This document shows, piece by piece, positions 34,424 through 43,349 of a stretch of 53,413 nt of DNA (its first letter is position 1; every line of letters begins with the position of its first letter). Source of the stretch: a virus; the IMG/VR virus record IMGVR_UViG_3300046352_000064, positions 1 through 53,413 of that record; one strand, 5' to 3'. The notes under the pieces are model-generated. The model saw only the letters and a list, made by a program, of their open reading frames with translations. It was not told the DNA's origin and did not search any database. A program made the position numbers and the translations under genes.

Positions 34424-35677
34424 TTAACGCTGGAATATGTTTGTTGGACGAGGGGCTTTTCTTACAGAAGGACGTTTGTCTTCTTCTTCAGCATAGCTTG
34501 ATCCAACTTTTCTTGACTGTTCAGTTTTTAACTGACGCACAGTCTGTTCAACGGCTTGGTTCTTTGCATTCTTTGCAATGTTTTGACGATACGCTTCAGG
34601 ATCTGAAAGTAACCACAATGCTTCTGCAACTAACGGGTAGTTTGGCTCAACAAACTGAAACTTCTCTAAAAGGTGTCCTAACTGATTTGTTGGACGTCCT
34701 GATATTGACGGATAGTTTGGTTGTACTAAACCTGCATACAAAGATGCTTGTGTTTTCTTGTCTAACTTAAGACCATTGATCTCAGCTGGACGTAAAGCTT
34801 CAAACACATTCTCCATGTAAGCTTCTGCCGCTTGTTTTTGTTGACGATTGCGAGATTCTTGTTCAGCTAATTGAGACTGAACGATCTCTGCTTGCATGCT
34901 ATCTAACTTAGGTTTAAACTGCTTTGCTTTCTTTTCAAGCACACCTAAGTCTTTCCATGTCGTCAACTCTTCTTCTATTTCTTCTGTATCACCAAAGTTT
35001 GTTGCTTGTAAGTATGAACGAACGATAGACTCTTGATCATTCTCATCTGTAGGATTAAGTTCACGAACTTGTTCTACTTGAGCTAAGGCTTGAAATAAAC
35101 CTTTAAGATCTTGTCCTCCATCAGCAACATACTTTGCTGCAACTTGTAACTCTTCTGGTAAAGACTCAAAAAACTCTTGAGGAGTATTTGAAGCAACTTC
35201 GTTCTTTAAGTTATCGATGTTTGCTTGCCATAACTCTTCGTAGTCTTTTTCGGCTAACGTACCTAAGTAATCATCAAGAGTTTGTTTTGACTCATCAAAG
35301 TCATCAAATGCAAACATCTCTTTTGACTCGATACGTTTCTTGAAGAAATCAACTAAGCCAGACTTTTCTGTCTTAGGTCGACCACCTTTGTTTGGTTTTT
35401 GATCTTCATCATCTGCTGGCTCATCACCAAGCTGATTAAATAGTTCATCAACCTTTATAGGTTCGTCTTTTTTGTCATCACCGTTATCCGGATCATCTGA
35501 CGTGTCATCATCTTTCTTATCAATAAAAGAAAGATCTGTTTTGTCTTGACTAAACATTGATGGCTTTGCAGACTCAGCAGAAGCAGGTGTAATAATACTA
35601 TCTGCTCCTGGGGCTGATAACCAGCTATCAATATCCAAGTCTACTGTACCAGTAGTTGGTTCGTTATTTGTTGACAT
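34424..35677 (-). CDS. Scaffold-like protein (417 aa)
   Basis: 417 residues. The N-terminal 120 residues are very acidic and unordered (DDPDNGDDKKDEPIKVDELF, ADDEDQKPNKGG); the middle is helical and charged (LAEQESRNRQQKQAAEAYM); the C-terminus is basic (KRPSVRKAPRPTNIFQR). This charge pattern and the position just upstream of the capsid gene are typical of a capsid assembly scaffold, whose basic end binds the capsid subunit. It has its own promoter-like box at 35708-35721 and an A/C-rich leader (AAACCAACCAACAT). No protease gene is seen nearby. The role is inferred from charge, helices and neighbours. Confidence 0.65.
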   Translation of the reverse strand: MSTNNEPTTGTVDLDIDSWLSAPGADSIITPASAESAKPSMFSQDKTDLSFIDKKDDDTSDDPDNGDDKKDEPIKVDELFNQLGDEPADDEDQKPNKGGRPKTEKSGLVDFFKKRIESKEMFAFDDFDESKQTLDDYLGTLAEKDYEELWQANIDNLKNEVASNTPQEFFESLPEELQVAAKYVADGGQDLKGLFQALAQVEQVRELNPTDENDQESIVRSYLQATNFGDTEEIEEELTTWKDLGVLEKKAKQFKPKLDSMQAEIVQSQLAEQESRNRQQKQAAEAYMENVFEALRPAEINGLKLDKKTQASLYAGLVQPNYPSISGRPTNQLGHLLEKFQFVEPNYPLVAEALWLLSDPEAYRQNIAKNAKNQAVEQTVRQLKTEQSRKVGSSYAEEEDKRPSVRKAPRPTNIFQR

Positions 35678-35707
35678 ATGTTGGTTGGTTTATTTTCTGT
35701 ATCTCTA

Positions 35708-35721
35708 CAATTATAATATAC
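35708..35721 (-). promoter_or_regulatory. Promoter-like box (GTATATTATAATTG) for the scaffold-like gene
   Basis: The minus strand reads GTATATTATAATTG 31 bases upstream of the ATG at 35677, in the 113-base gap after the portal gene. It matches the box at 13197-13209 in GTATATTATAAT. Confidence 0.45.
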
Positions 35722-35790
35722 ATAATATTATCAGATAAACTTCTGATGTGTACTATGTATTTATCTTACCCTAGGATTATATCGCTATGG

Positions 35791-38529
35791 TTAATCTTTC
35801 TTTTTCGGCTCATCATACTTATTTTTGTTTTCACGTGCAATCTGAAGGGCTGTATCTATTTTTTCACGCTCTACACCTATTTTTTCACGCTCTAGAGATA
35901 ACTGATCTTGATTCTTACGAGTCTTGTTAATTTCTTGCTCGCGTTTAAAGCTCATTTGCTCGTTGTATTGATCTTGAGATCTTATATCTTTTAAAGCATC
36001 TTGATAGTCAGACTGCATATTTTGATTGATATCAAATCCAGATCCTCTACCAGCAGCATTAATCTCTGCTACTGTAATATCTTTCTGAACCATTTTATCA
36101 TCACGCTCAGATTGAGCTTGAATCTCCATCTGTTTAGCTTTTTCAGCAGCAGCTAGTTGTTCTTGTTGCATCTGTTGTTGAGCTTGTTGCTCTTGCTGCT
36201 TCATTTGAGTAACCTTGTTCTCAGCCTCTTTTAATACTCCAGTTAACTCTGCGATCGATTCAGACTTAATAATGTTTCCTAGGTCATATATCGAAGCCCC
36301 AGTAGTATTATTATTTAAAGCTAACTGCTTTAACTGATCCATTATTTGACGTTGATTAGTCTTTGTTGTACAAAAGATATTCAACTCACGTAATAATAAA
36401 TCTGTACCGTTCATCTGGAAGTTAACGCGCTCATCTGTTGATGTAATATATTGTAATCTAACAGATGGTTTCTTTGAGTGATAGTACTGAGCTAAGTCAG
36501 TTCTCATCTCATGAACACGTGGCATTAAGTAATCACTATGTTGAGTAAAGTAAACTTCAGTCTGTGCATAAGATGCATTAACAGCTTGCTCAATACCTGT
36601 CGCAGTTTGTTGTGAAATCTGCTGACCCATACGTTGAGGATTAATACCAATCGTTTCAAACGCTTGATTCTTAAAGTGATTAGCTAACTGAATACGTGAC
36701 ATTAAACGATTTGTCTGCTCAAGATTAAGAACCTGATAATGCTGGAAAGATAAAGGATTCTCAGTATTTGTAATCGTTGTATCCAACGGTAACATCTGGA
36801 AGTTCTTCATTGCAACGTATGCTTTCTCAAGGTTATTCTTACCCCAATCTTCACCCATCGAGTGACGCGGTAAAGCATTTTGATCAAACATAATCACTGT
36901 TCCTAGTTCATCAACTAAGATATCTGCTATCTGATTGTTAACAATATTGTATCCAATCTGATAAGGTTTCATCATATCAACAAGAGATGTTGATCGTGTG
37001 TTTCTATCACCAAATACAGACCCTTCAACAGGTAACTTGCATCCATAAAGAGTAGAGTCACCTTTGAACTGGAATGGAAGACGTGATGGTTTACCACCAT
37101 TCAATCCCATGTAAATAGGATTAAGACCTCCTGGATTATTCATGCCCCAGAATGCAGGACGATTAGGTCCAATTTTAATACCACCCCATGTTTCGTTAAT
37201 CCAGATCCAATCAAGATGCTCACCAAAGATCAAGTTTTCTTTTGTCTTGTTCTTTACAGTTGATGTATTATATAGAGGCTTTTCTGTAATCTTATAAGAT
37301 TCATCAACAATATCTTGAATCATCTCACCTTCTTCAGTAATCTTTACTAAGTGACCAAGTTTACGTTGTGACTTCCAATAGATAGTTGATACACGTAATA
37401 AGTGTGTCTTACCAAAATCAACAGTATCTTCTGAATCTGCTAAGATCCACTCAACTATATCTCCTGTACCAAACTGTGAATCATATTGAGATGTAAACTG
37501 GCGATAAGCTAAAGATGGCATCTGTGTATTCCACTCATGTGAGCGAGTACCATCATAGTATGATCCATCATTTTGTTGACCACCAATAGCATAACCAGCA
37601 GCACGAACAGGATATAAAGTCTCAAGAGACTCCATCTGATCTGCTGTCATCATCCAACCAAACTTATCAATAACATCTGATACAGACATTAAATCAATCT
37701 TACCTACCCAGTTACCTTGTGATACGTAACGAACATCTGGAGATTTATGATAGAAAGTAAGCAATGGGTTCCATAACTCCACTTCATAATCATCTTCTCT
37801 CATCTGGAAGTGCCAGAACTCACGGTCAGTAATTAAACTATCTCTAAAAGCACGCTCTTCAAGCTCTTGCATTTTAAAGCGTTCAACATCAACCATCATT
37901 TGATGGGATGCCCACTGTTCAATCATTGAACGATAATCTTTTCTAAAGAAGTCTTCAATACCAGGAAGAGTCATTAAGTTTTCTCTACTTAGTTGTTGCT
38001 GACTTTCTTCTGACTCCATATCAACTCCCATGTTAACCATCTCCATGCGAATCTTTTGCTCAGCTTGCTGTAGTAATACTTTTTCTACCATTGCACGCTT
38101 TTCTTCTAACATCTCATTATGAGAGATGTCATCAACAGCACGGAAAGTTATTTTGTTAACACGCTTTGCAAACTCTGAACAGAGTACGTTTATAACATTT
38201 GGGATGATAGGATAAAACTTTAACTCTAAAGCTGTTTGATCCTCTTGAGTTAACATATCAACAATGTCAGACATGTCATTACCATCTTCAACGATGTAAT
38301 CTGTCTTGTCAATGATACCTTTTGCAAGCTTATAGTTTTTCATCAATCTACGCGAGTTTCTGCGTAGTTGTTTCATTCCCTGGAACTCGAGCCAGTCTAA
38401 GTTATGAGCTTTCCACTCATCGTCTTTATCTTTTGCGGGTATAAACTGAATAGGCTGGGTTAACGTACCCATCTTGTTATTTTCAGTCTTCTTACCTGCC
38501 TTGGCGTCAAGGGCATTTATAATCTGCAT
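35791..38529 (-). CDS. Portal protein, crAss-like
   Basis: 912 residues, in line with the large portals of crAss-like phages. Characteristic blocks include LMKNYKLAKGIIDKTDYIVE at about 45, DFFRKDYRSMIEQWASHQMM at about 190, a YEVELWNPLLTFYHKSPDVR segment, and DEVNNQIADILVDEL-type helices near 570. From about residue 760 there is a long glutamine- and lysine-rich coiled region (QQEQQAQQQMQQEQ, then EREKIGVEREKID), as in portals with an extended internal barrel. It forms the DNA channel at one capsid vertex and binds the terminase. It lies downstream of terminase and PhoH and upstream of the scaffold and capsid genes. Confidence is high from size, order and sequence type. Confidence 0.82.
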   Translation of the reverse strand: MQIINALDAKAGKKTENNKMGTLTQPIQFIPAKDKDDEWKAHNLDWLEFQGMKQLRRNSRRLMKNYKLAKGIIDKTDYIVEDGNDMSDIVDMLTQEDQTALELKFYPIIPNVINVLCSEFAKRVNKITFRAVDDISHNEMLEEKRAMVEKVLLQQAEQKIRMEMVNMGVDMESEESQQQLSRENLMTLPGIEDFFRKDYRSMIEQWASHQMMVDVERFKMQELEERAFRDSLITDREFWHFQMREDDYEVELWNPLLTFYHKSPDVRYVSQGNWVGKIDLMSVSDVIDKFGWMMTADQMESLETLYPVRAAGYAIGGQQNDGSYYDGTRSHEWNTQMPSLAYRQFTSQYDSQFGTGDIVEWILADSEDTVDFGKTHLLRVSTIYWKSQRKLGHLVKITEEGEMIQDIVDESYKITEKPLYNTSTVKNKTKENLIFGEHLDWIWINETWGGIKIGPNRPAFWGMNNPGGLNPIYMGLNGGKPSRLPFQFKGDSTLYGCKLPVEGSVFGDRNTRSTSLVDMMKPYQIGYNIVNNQIADILVDELGTVIMFDQNALPRHSMGEDWGKNNLEKAYVAMKNFQMLPLDTTITNTENPLSFQHYQVLNLEQTNRLMSRIQLANHFKNQAFETIGINPQRMGQQISQQTATGIEQAVNASYAQTEVYFTQHSDYLMPRVHEMRTDLAQYYHSKKPSVRLQYITSTDERVNFQMNGTDLLLRELNIFCTTKTNQRQIMDQLKQLALNNNTTGASIYDLGNIIKSESIAELTGVLKEAENKVTQMKQQEQQAQQQMQQEQLAAAEKAKQMEIQAQSERDDKMVQKDITVAEINAAGRGSGFDINQNMQSDYQDALKDIRSQDQYNEQMSFKREQEINKTRKNQDQLSLEREKIGVEREKIDTALQIARENKNKYDEPKKKD

Positions 38530-38540
38530 CTTTGAACTGT

Positions 38541-38936
38541 TTATTCTTGTGAATCTACTTTCTGTAGATAATCTTGTAATATCTCGTCTGTTGTCATTTT
38601 ACCACTTAGATCTCCTCCGTTAATACGTTGAGATAAAGTAGAAACTACTCCTGTAGTATCAGTATATGTTGCTGATCCAAAACCATTACCAGAAACATAT
38701 GGACTAGTATGTGGTGCAGTTGTATAAAAATAAGGACTTGTACTTGGTAGTAGTGGAATAGGACTTCTAACACCTGGTGGGTATTGTATAGAAGGATTAT
38801 TTTGTACCACTGGTTCCTCAGTATTTGATAATAAAAGTAATGCCTCTGTTAGATTTATTACTTTTTCGTCAATAAGCCTTGATAACAACTCAATCTTATC
38901 TTTATGCTTTTGTTGCTGACTTGTTAGTTTTTCCAT
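38541..38936 (-). CDS. Small protein between PhoH and portal (131 aa)
   Basis: 131 residues. The N-terminal 45 residues form a helix (LTSQQQKHKDKIELLSRLID, then EALLLLSNT), the middle is proline-, serine- and tyrosine-rich (YPPGVRSPIPLLPSTSPYFY), and the C-terminus has a short acidic helix (MTTDEILQDYLQKV). Its start overlaps the end of the PhoH gene by 35 bases, so it is likely translated by coupling. Low-complexity middle and helical ends suggest a flexible linker protein, perhaps an assembly factor of the portal. I do not recognise a family. Confidence 0.6.
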   Translation of the reverse strand: MEKLTSQQQKHKDKIELLSRLIDEKVINLTEALLLLSNTEEPVVQNNPSIQYPPGVRSPIPLLPSTSPYFYTTAPHTSPYVSGNGFGSATYTDTTGVVSTLSQRINGGDLSGKMTTDEILQDYLQKVDSQE

Positions 38937-39645
38937 GGTTTATAGTTTCTTCTAGTTCCTCGTATTTTAATAACATAGACTCAACAACTGGATGTCTGTG
39001 ATTTGTCTTTAAAGTAAATGAATCAGCATCCTTTACTTTATTTGCAACAGATAGTAAAAACTTAAACCCGCTTTCGTTTCTATATTTTAAGTCAACCTGT
39101 GCTGTATCTCCACATATAACCATCTTTGATCTAAGACCAAGTCTGGATATGATCATAATCATGTTTTCGTTTGTACAGTTTTGAGCTTCGTCAACAATAA
39201 CAAACGTATCCAAGAATGTACGACCTCTCATAAAAGCAAGCGGTACAATCTCTAACTGATCTTTAAGAACAGAATCTATCTTGTCTTTATTGTACAACTG
39301 GTACAAGTTAGCATAGATAGGTTGCATCCATGGTTCCATCTTTTCCTTTAAGTCGCCTGGTAAAAAGCCTATCTCTTCTTTTGAGACAGTTGGTCGTGTA
39401 ATCACGATCTTCTTTACCTGTTTCTTAAATAACATATCAAGAGCTACCTGACAAGCTAATAAAGTTTTACCACTTCCTGCTGCTCCTGATAATACAGTAA
39501 CCGCATTCTGTAGTATTATTTCTTTTGCTTGCTTCTGCTCCTCATTCAACTGTAGCTGAAAGTTAACTGGACGTTTCTTTTCAGCCTTTTGCTCTTGGAT
39601 TGTCTTCGTTATTTCAGCATGACGCTCCGATCGGTTTTGAGCCAT
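38902..39645 (-). CDS. PhoH-like ATPase
   Basis: 247 residues. The Walker A motif GAAGSGKT is at residues 54-61 and the Walker B motif FVIVDEAQN at about 148-156; the stretch TRPTVSKEEIGFLPGDLKEK at 83-102 is typical of PhoH-like proteins (KRPxxxxxxxxGFLPG). The family are P-loop NTPases related to the helicase core, carried by many phages, especially marine ones; their role in infection is uncertain, with RNA helicase or nuclease-linked activity proposed. The gene lies between the terminase and portal genes. It starts 5 bases after the terminase stop. High confidence for the family, low for the role. Confidence 0.92.
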   Translation of the reverse strand: MAQNRSERHAEITKTIQEQKAEKKRPVNFQLQLNEEQKQAKEIILQNAVTVLSGAAGSGKTLLACQVALDMLFKKQVKKIVITRPTVSKEEIGFLPGDLKEKMEPWMQPIYANLYQLYNKDKIDSVLKDQLEIVPLAFMRGRTFLDTFVIVDEAQNCTNENMIMIISRLGLRSKMVICGDTAQVDLKYRNESGFKFLLSVANKVKDADSFTLKTNHRHPVVESMLLKYEELEETINHGKTNKSATKA

Positions 39646-39650
39646 AAAAC

Positions 39651-41861
39651 TTATTTTATGTTTCTGAATGGGTTTCTTGGCTTACGCATAGTTGTTGAAC
39701 TACCGTTGCCACCTCCAATATGTCTAAAAGGAGATCTCATAGTTAATTTACTCATTTTTTGCGAGTTCTGCAACTTATCGTCCTCGACTTCAACACGTTT
39801 TGACATACCTCTGTTTGACTCTTGCACCTTAACAAAAGATACTAAAGCACAGAAAGTTACTAGTCTATCGACGTTAAGCCCTGGTTGGTAAGCTAACATC
39901 TCTTTTAGAATCATTGGATCTGGTATTCTTTCAACACCAAATGTTACGCTAGTAATATCTCCGTTATCATTTACCTCTGAATCAATCTCCTCTTTTACAA
40001 ACTCAACGCCGTAAGATAACATGTGACTCTTAAAGATAGTACCAGTATTCTTCCAGCCGTACTCTTGGAATACAGATTTGTTTGCACCAATATCTTTCAA
40101 GAATAATATCATGTCTTTTGGTACAAGATACTTCTGCTTTCTCTTACTAATCATGTGCTGAATAAAGTGTGAGATGTTATTCTCACAGATTGTCCATGCA
40201 TTATAGTACTCGATAAGCAGTTCTAATCGCTCGTGTGTTTTATTTATATCATCAAAACGTCCACACCAACTAGCAACAATAGTTCCTGGCTCTACATAGT
40301 TTGACATTGAACCAGACTGATCAATCTTTGATATCTCAACCGAGTTCTTGTAGATTATGATAGAGCACAATGAGTCAGATGTTGTTGTCTTTCCTTCACC
40401 AACGGGGTCAATAGAACCATAATATGTACCCCATGAAGCATTCTTCATTGGTCTTTCCCAGATACAAACAACGGCTTCTTTATCTTCAGTCTTCTTTGAT
40501 ATTGGAAACTCCATGATTGGAAGCTTTCTTGACTCTTTTGCTTCTACTTTACCTTCAGCATTCCTAAACAACTCAACATACTCAACAGGATATTCTTTAT
40601 CTGCGATACGTTGTAACTGCTTGGTAATCAAGTGTGTAGGGAACTTTGCTTCTTTTCTTGTTGCAAAAGCCTCCTCGATATTTCTTGGAGACTGTGATAC
40701 TTCAAGCTGATAAGCCTCTGGTTCTAGTTCTCTCTTTGCTTTTTCAAAACGTTTCTCAAGAGCATCAAGAGCTTCTTTAACTAATGAGTTACCATAAGCA
40801 TCAATGTACGGTGGCATTGACCACTGCTCTGGAATAAACAAACCTGTTTTACCAATAGTCCCATCTTTATCTATAAGATTAGATGATACTGCATAGAACT
40901 CATTTGCTTCTGGATTTAGTACGTAGTTCTTTAGAGGTTCACACTGATCCAAGTCACCGACTGATCCTGCTGCAATAAACTGACCTGTTGTAATATCACC
41001 AGATCGTAAGGCAGGACGCATGAAACCATATGTATCGTCCATCTTTGGGGCAATACCAGCCTCTTCATGAAAGAAGTAAACAACTGGACCACCGACACCA
41101 TTTGTTGGGTCTTTCTCAAAAGAGTATGACGTGATTGTTGATTTCAAACCTTTATAAGTATCACGACCATTTTGACGTACTTTAATACGCTGTTGCCATG
41201 CTCCTACCTTATCTGGTTCGTTTGGTCTATACCAAGCTGTATGCTCATTAAGAAAGTTTTTGTATTCGTCCAAGAACTTCCAAGAGCCTTTCTCGTTTAT
41301 ATAATCTTTTAAAGATGCACCAAGTTTTAATACAGCCCCTGATTCAAACCAGTATGTATTTATAAACTTACCCATGTGGTAATACGACGATGCTATCTGA
41401 CGTTTCTTTAAGATTATTGCATGTCTATAATGCAACTCTGCAAGATGTTCATACAAAGCCATGTGATACTGGGCATCTCTAACCTTTGCAAAACCAAACT
41501 TTTTTTCTTCTTTATCGTAGATAGGTAAGAAGTTCAGCCACATGTAGTATTCTCTACATAGATACCAAACAAGATCTCCTGATCTGTAGATTACGCCATT
41601 TCTGCACTTATCTTTTTCAGTATCCCAATAGTAAACGAAGTCTGCTGACTTAAATGGAGCATCACAGTAGTATCCATTCTTGTTAAAGTTTGTTGCTTCT
41701 TGATTAAAGATATCACTAGTTTCATTGAACTGATACTCACCAGGCTCTTTAAAGACAGAAAGGACAAACTCTACATACTCTTCTTTCGTTGAGAATATAG
41801 TGGTTGTCCAGCTTCCATCTACCCAAGTTGGTACTTCTTTATATAATGCTTGATTACTCAT
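39651..41861 (-). CDS. terL: Terminase large subunit, crAss-like
   Basis: 736 residues with the crAss-like start (LYKEVPTWVDGSWTTTIFST). The block FKEPGEYQFNETSDIFNQEA and the segment YYMWLNFLPIYDKEEKKFGF at about 106-125 are lineage signatures as I recall. ATPase: ILKKRQIASSYY near 150-161 in the region of the Walker A loop and Walker B-like VYFFHEEAG at 261-269. Nuclease domain: GSIDPVGEGKTTTSDSL with its Asp near residue 485, further acidic residues, and NVDRLVTFCALV near the end. It cuts the concatemer and drives DNA into the prohead through the portal. No small terminase was identified in the window. Very high confidence. Confidence 0.95.
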   Translation of the reverse strand: MSNQALYKEVPTWVDGSWTTTIFSTKEEYVEFVLSVFKEPGEYQFNETSDIFNQEATNFNKNGYYCDAPFKSADFVYYWDTEKDKCRNGVIYRSGDLVWYLCREYYMWLNFLPIYDKEEKKFGFAKVRDAQYHMALYEHLAELHYRHAIILKKRQIASSYYHMGKFINTYWFESGAVLKLGASLKDYINEKGSWKFLDEYKNFLNEHTAWYRPNEPDKVGAWQQRIKVRQNGRDTYKGLKSTITSYSFEKDPTNGVGGPVVYFFHEEAGIAPKMDDTYGFMRPALRSGDITTGQFIAAGSVGDLDQCEPLKNYVLNPEANEFYAVSSNLIDKDGTIGKTGLFIPEQWSMPPYIDAYGNSLVKEALDALEKRFEKAKRELEPEAYQLEVSQSPRNIEEAFATRKEAKFPTHLITKQLQRIADKEYPVEYVELFRNAEGKVEAKESRKLPIMEFPISKKTEDKEAVVCIWERPMKNASWGTYYGSIDPVGEGKTTTSDSLCSIIIYKNSVEISKIDQSGSMSNYVEPGTIVASWCGRFDDINKTHERLELLIEYYNAWTICENNISHFIQHMISKRKQKYLVPKDMILFLKDIGANKSVFQEYGWKNTGTIFKSHMLSYGVEFVKEEIDSEVNDNGDITSVTFGVERIPDPMILKEMLAYQPGLNVDRLVTFCALVSFVKVQESNRGMSKRVEVEDDKLQNSQKMSKLTMRSPFRHIGGGNGSSTTMRKPRNPFRNIK

Positions 41862-41866
41862 AGTTA

Positions 41867-42049
41867 TTATTCATCAATACCTAAAGCATCAAGAAGATCA
41901 CAAAGCTTACCCATCGTAATAATACGATCATCTTCTTTTGGATCATTGTTCCAATATTCTTGATACACTTCTCTTGGTATTGCATGCCAGAGTTTTGTAT
42001 ATTGATTATAATGTATCACATAGTTGTGACTATTAATCTTCTTTAGCAT
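41867..42049 (-). CDS. Small protein between ThyX and terminase (60 aa)
   Basis: 60 residues from the ATG at 42049; an upstream TTG is less likely. It begins MLKKINSHNYVIHYNQYTKL and ends with a helix (GKLCDLLDALGIDE). It overlaps the end of the ThyX gene by 17 bases and is 5 bases from the terminase gene, so it belongs to the same unit. The sequence WHAIPREVYQEYWNND suggests a small mixed alpha-beta fold. Not recognised. A small terminase would be expected to be larger and to have a DNA-binding helical domain, so I do not call it that. Confidence 0.5.
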   Translation of the reverse strand: MLKKINSHNYVIHYNQYTKLWHAIPREVYQEYWNNDPKEDDRIITMGKLCDLLDALGIDE

Positions 42050-42749
42050 ATCCAAATGCAGTTAGTGAGTGTTTGAATGGTTCCCAAGGCAACTCCTGCA
42101 CAATGGTTAACATTTGATTAGCTATATCTCTTATCTCAACTTGTGCATGCTCGTCGTTTCTAAGCTTCTGAAATAACATAAAGCTTCTAAAGTTAAACAT
42201 AACGTCAGCAGTAATCTGAGAGTTATATCCTTTGAAAAATCTTGCAGATTCTTTTGCCCGTTTTCTTCCAAGTATAGGTGTTAAATCTTCTAAACAGTTG
42301 TGATACAAATAGTTACCTATCTCTGAGTAGTCTTGTAATACACTAGCCCAAGTAGTTCCTTGTTTCCAAGATAACTCTCCGCCTTCATCATTGCCATTTG
42401 AATCTTCATCATGGATAAACAAAGGCTTTGAAAGTTTGATATCAGCCCAGTCTTCTGGTACAAATATCTTATCTTCTTTTAGTTCTTTGTATCGAGCAGA
42501 TTCCCCATTAACAGCAACACCAATACGGTGTTTAAGAATGTGTATATGTGAGGCAATATCTGATGTAACCAGAAAGTGAAGGGATGATTTTTCAAACGGT
42601 GTGTGATGCCCTTCTTTTGCCAGCATATTAAGTAATGCAGGCATTCGATCTTTCTTTTCTTCAAAGTCTCTTGAAGTTGAGGTCCAAGCTGATAACGCAT
42701 GCGTTTGATCGCCTCCATAAAATCCTATAAGTTCTACTGTATTATCCAT
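42033..42749 (-). CDS. thyX: Flavin-dependent thymidylate synthase
   Basis: 238 residues. It makes dTMP from dUMP using FAD and methylene-tetrahydrofolate. The ThyX motif is present with one extra residue: HRIGVAVNGESARY at 74-87, matching RHRxxSxNExSxRY. HHTPFE at 48-53 and the C-terminal block RNDEHAQVEIRDIANQML agree with the family. An insert of about 35 acidic residues (FIHDEDSNGNDEGGELSW) lies after the motif. Size is normal. The gene starts 8 bases inside the end of the Tad2-like gene. It would raise thymidylate supply for phage DNA synthesis in an AT-rich genome. Confidence 0.92.
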   Translation of the reverse strand: MDNTVELIGFYGGDQTHALSAWTSTSRDFEEKKDRMPALLNMLAKEGHHTPFEKSSLHFLVTSDIASHIHILKHRIGVAVNGESARYKELKEDKIFVPEDWADIKLSKPLFIHDEDSNGNDEGGELSWKQGTTWASVLQDYSEIGNYLYHNCLEDLTPILGRKRAKESARFFKGYNSQITADVMFNFRSFMLFQKLRNDEHAQVEIRDIANQMLTIVQELPWEPFKHSLTAFGYAKED

Positions 42750-42993
42750 TTGTTACTGGGGTCCAATCGTCTGCTAACATATCCGTTTGTGATGCCAACC
42801 AAGGTACTCTTGATTTTGGTGCGTCTGGATTTGTTGTATCCAAACCTGTTGTATCAATGTAGATATACGGGGATGTCATCTTCGACTCCGCAGTTGGTAG
42901 TTGTAACTTAATAAAGATACCCTTACCATTCCATCCAGCTCTGGCCATCTTGTGACCATACTTTAGTTGCTCTAACGCTTCTCCAAATGTCAT
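42742..42993 (-). CDS. tad2: Tad2-like (DUF2829) Thoeris anti-defence candidate
   Basis: 83 residues with the full set of DUF2829 signatures: MTFGEALEQLKYGHKMARAG at the start, the GWNGKGIF turn at 20-27, and VPWLASQTDMLADDWTPV at the end. Proteins of this family (Tad2) bind and sequester the cyclic ADP-ribose-type signal of Thoeris defence, and some members also bind CBASS-type cyclic dinucleotides. The region between the two blocks (LQLPTAESKMTSPYIYIDTT) is more variable, as in known members. It is 17 bases downstream of the Acb2-like gene and has the leader ATAAACCAACAAGATA. The family is clear; activity against a particular system is inferred. Confidence 0.85.
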   Translation of the reverse strand: MTFGEALEQLKYGHKMARAGWNGKGIFIKLQLPTAESKMTSPYIYIDTTGLDTTNPDAPKSRVPWLASQTDMLADDWTPVTNG

Positions 42994-43010
42994 TATCTTG
43001 TTGGTTTATA

Positions 43011-43295
43011 TTAGTACTGTAAAGTTAAAGTTTTAACTACCATCATCTGTGCAGCAAGGATATCCATTAATGCACGTTTGGTCAAATCTTCTTTTAGAGA
43101 AGTTAATGTACCGTGTCGGTAGCTATCTAACTGCGAGTTATAAATTAAGTCTGCTAACTCAGCGCAAAGAGCTTTTGCTTTTGCAACCTTGTCATCACCT
43201 GATGGATTAAATGTTTTACCAACTAGTTTTTCTCCATGAGTTAATTCTGTTGGATGGGGAGTTGCTTCAAGATCAGTGTAGGTTTCTTGTGTCAT
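43011..43295 (-). CDS. Small helical protein, candidate Acb2/Tad1-hairpin-like nucleotide sponge
   Basis: 94 residues: HPTELTHGEKLVGKTFNPSG, then a helix VAKAKALCAELADLIYNSQL, then a second helix RALMDILAAQMMVVKTLTLQ. The GEKLVG-x-x-FNPSGD block and a C-terminal helix with AQM-x-VVK recall small phage proteins related to the Acb2 (T4 Vs.4) family, which capture cyclic nucleotide signals of CBASS. This link is from memory of the family pattern and needs a profile search. Its pairing with a Tad2-like gene 17 bases downstream supports a role in counter-defence. It has the leader ATAAACCAAACCAAA. Confidence 0.55.
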   Translation of the reverse strand: MTQETYTDLEATPHPTELTHGEKLVGKTFNPSGDDKVAKAKALCAELADLIYNSQLDSYRHGTLTSLKEDLTKRALMDILAAQMMVVKTLTLQY

Positions 43296-43349
43296 TTTGG
43301 TTTGGTTTATACTATTATCAAAACTTGCAGTTTTTACAAGTTTTGCTGC

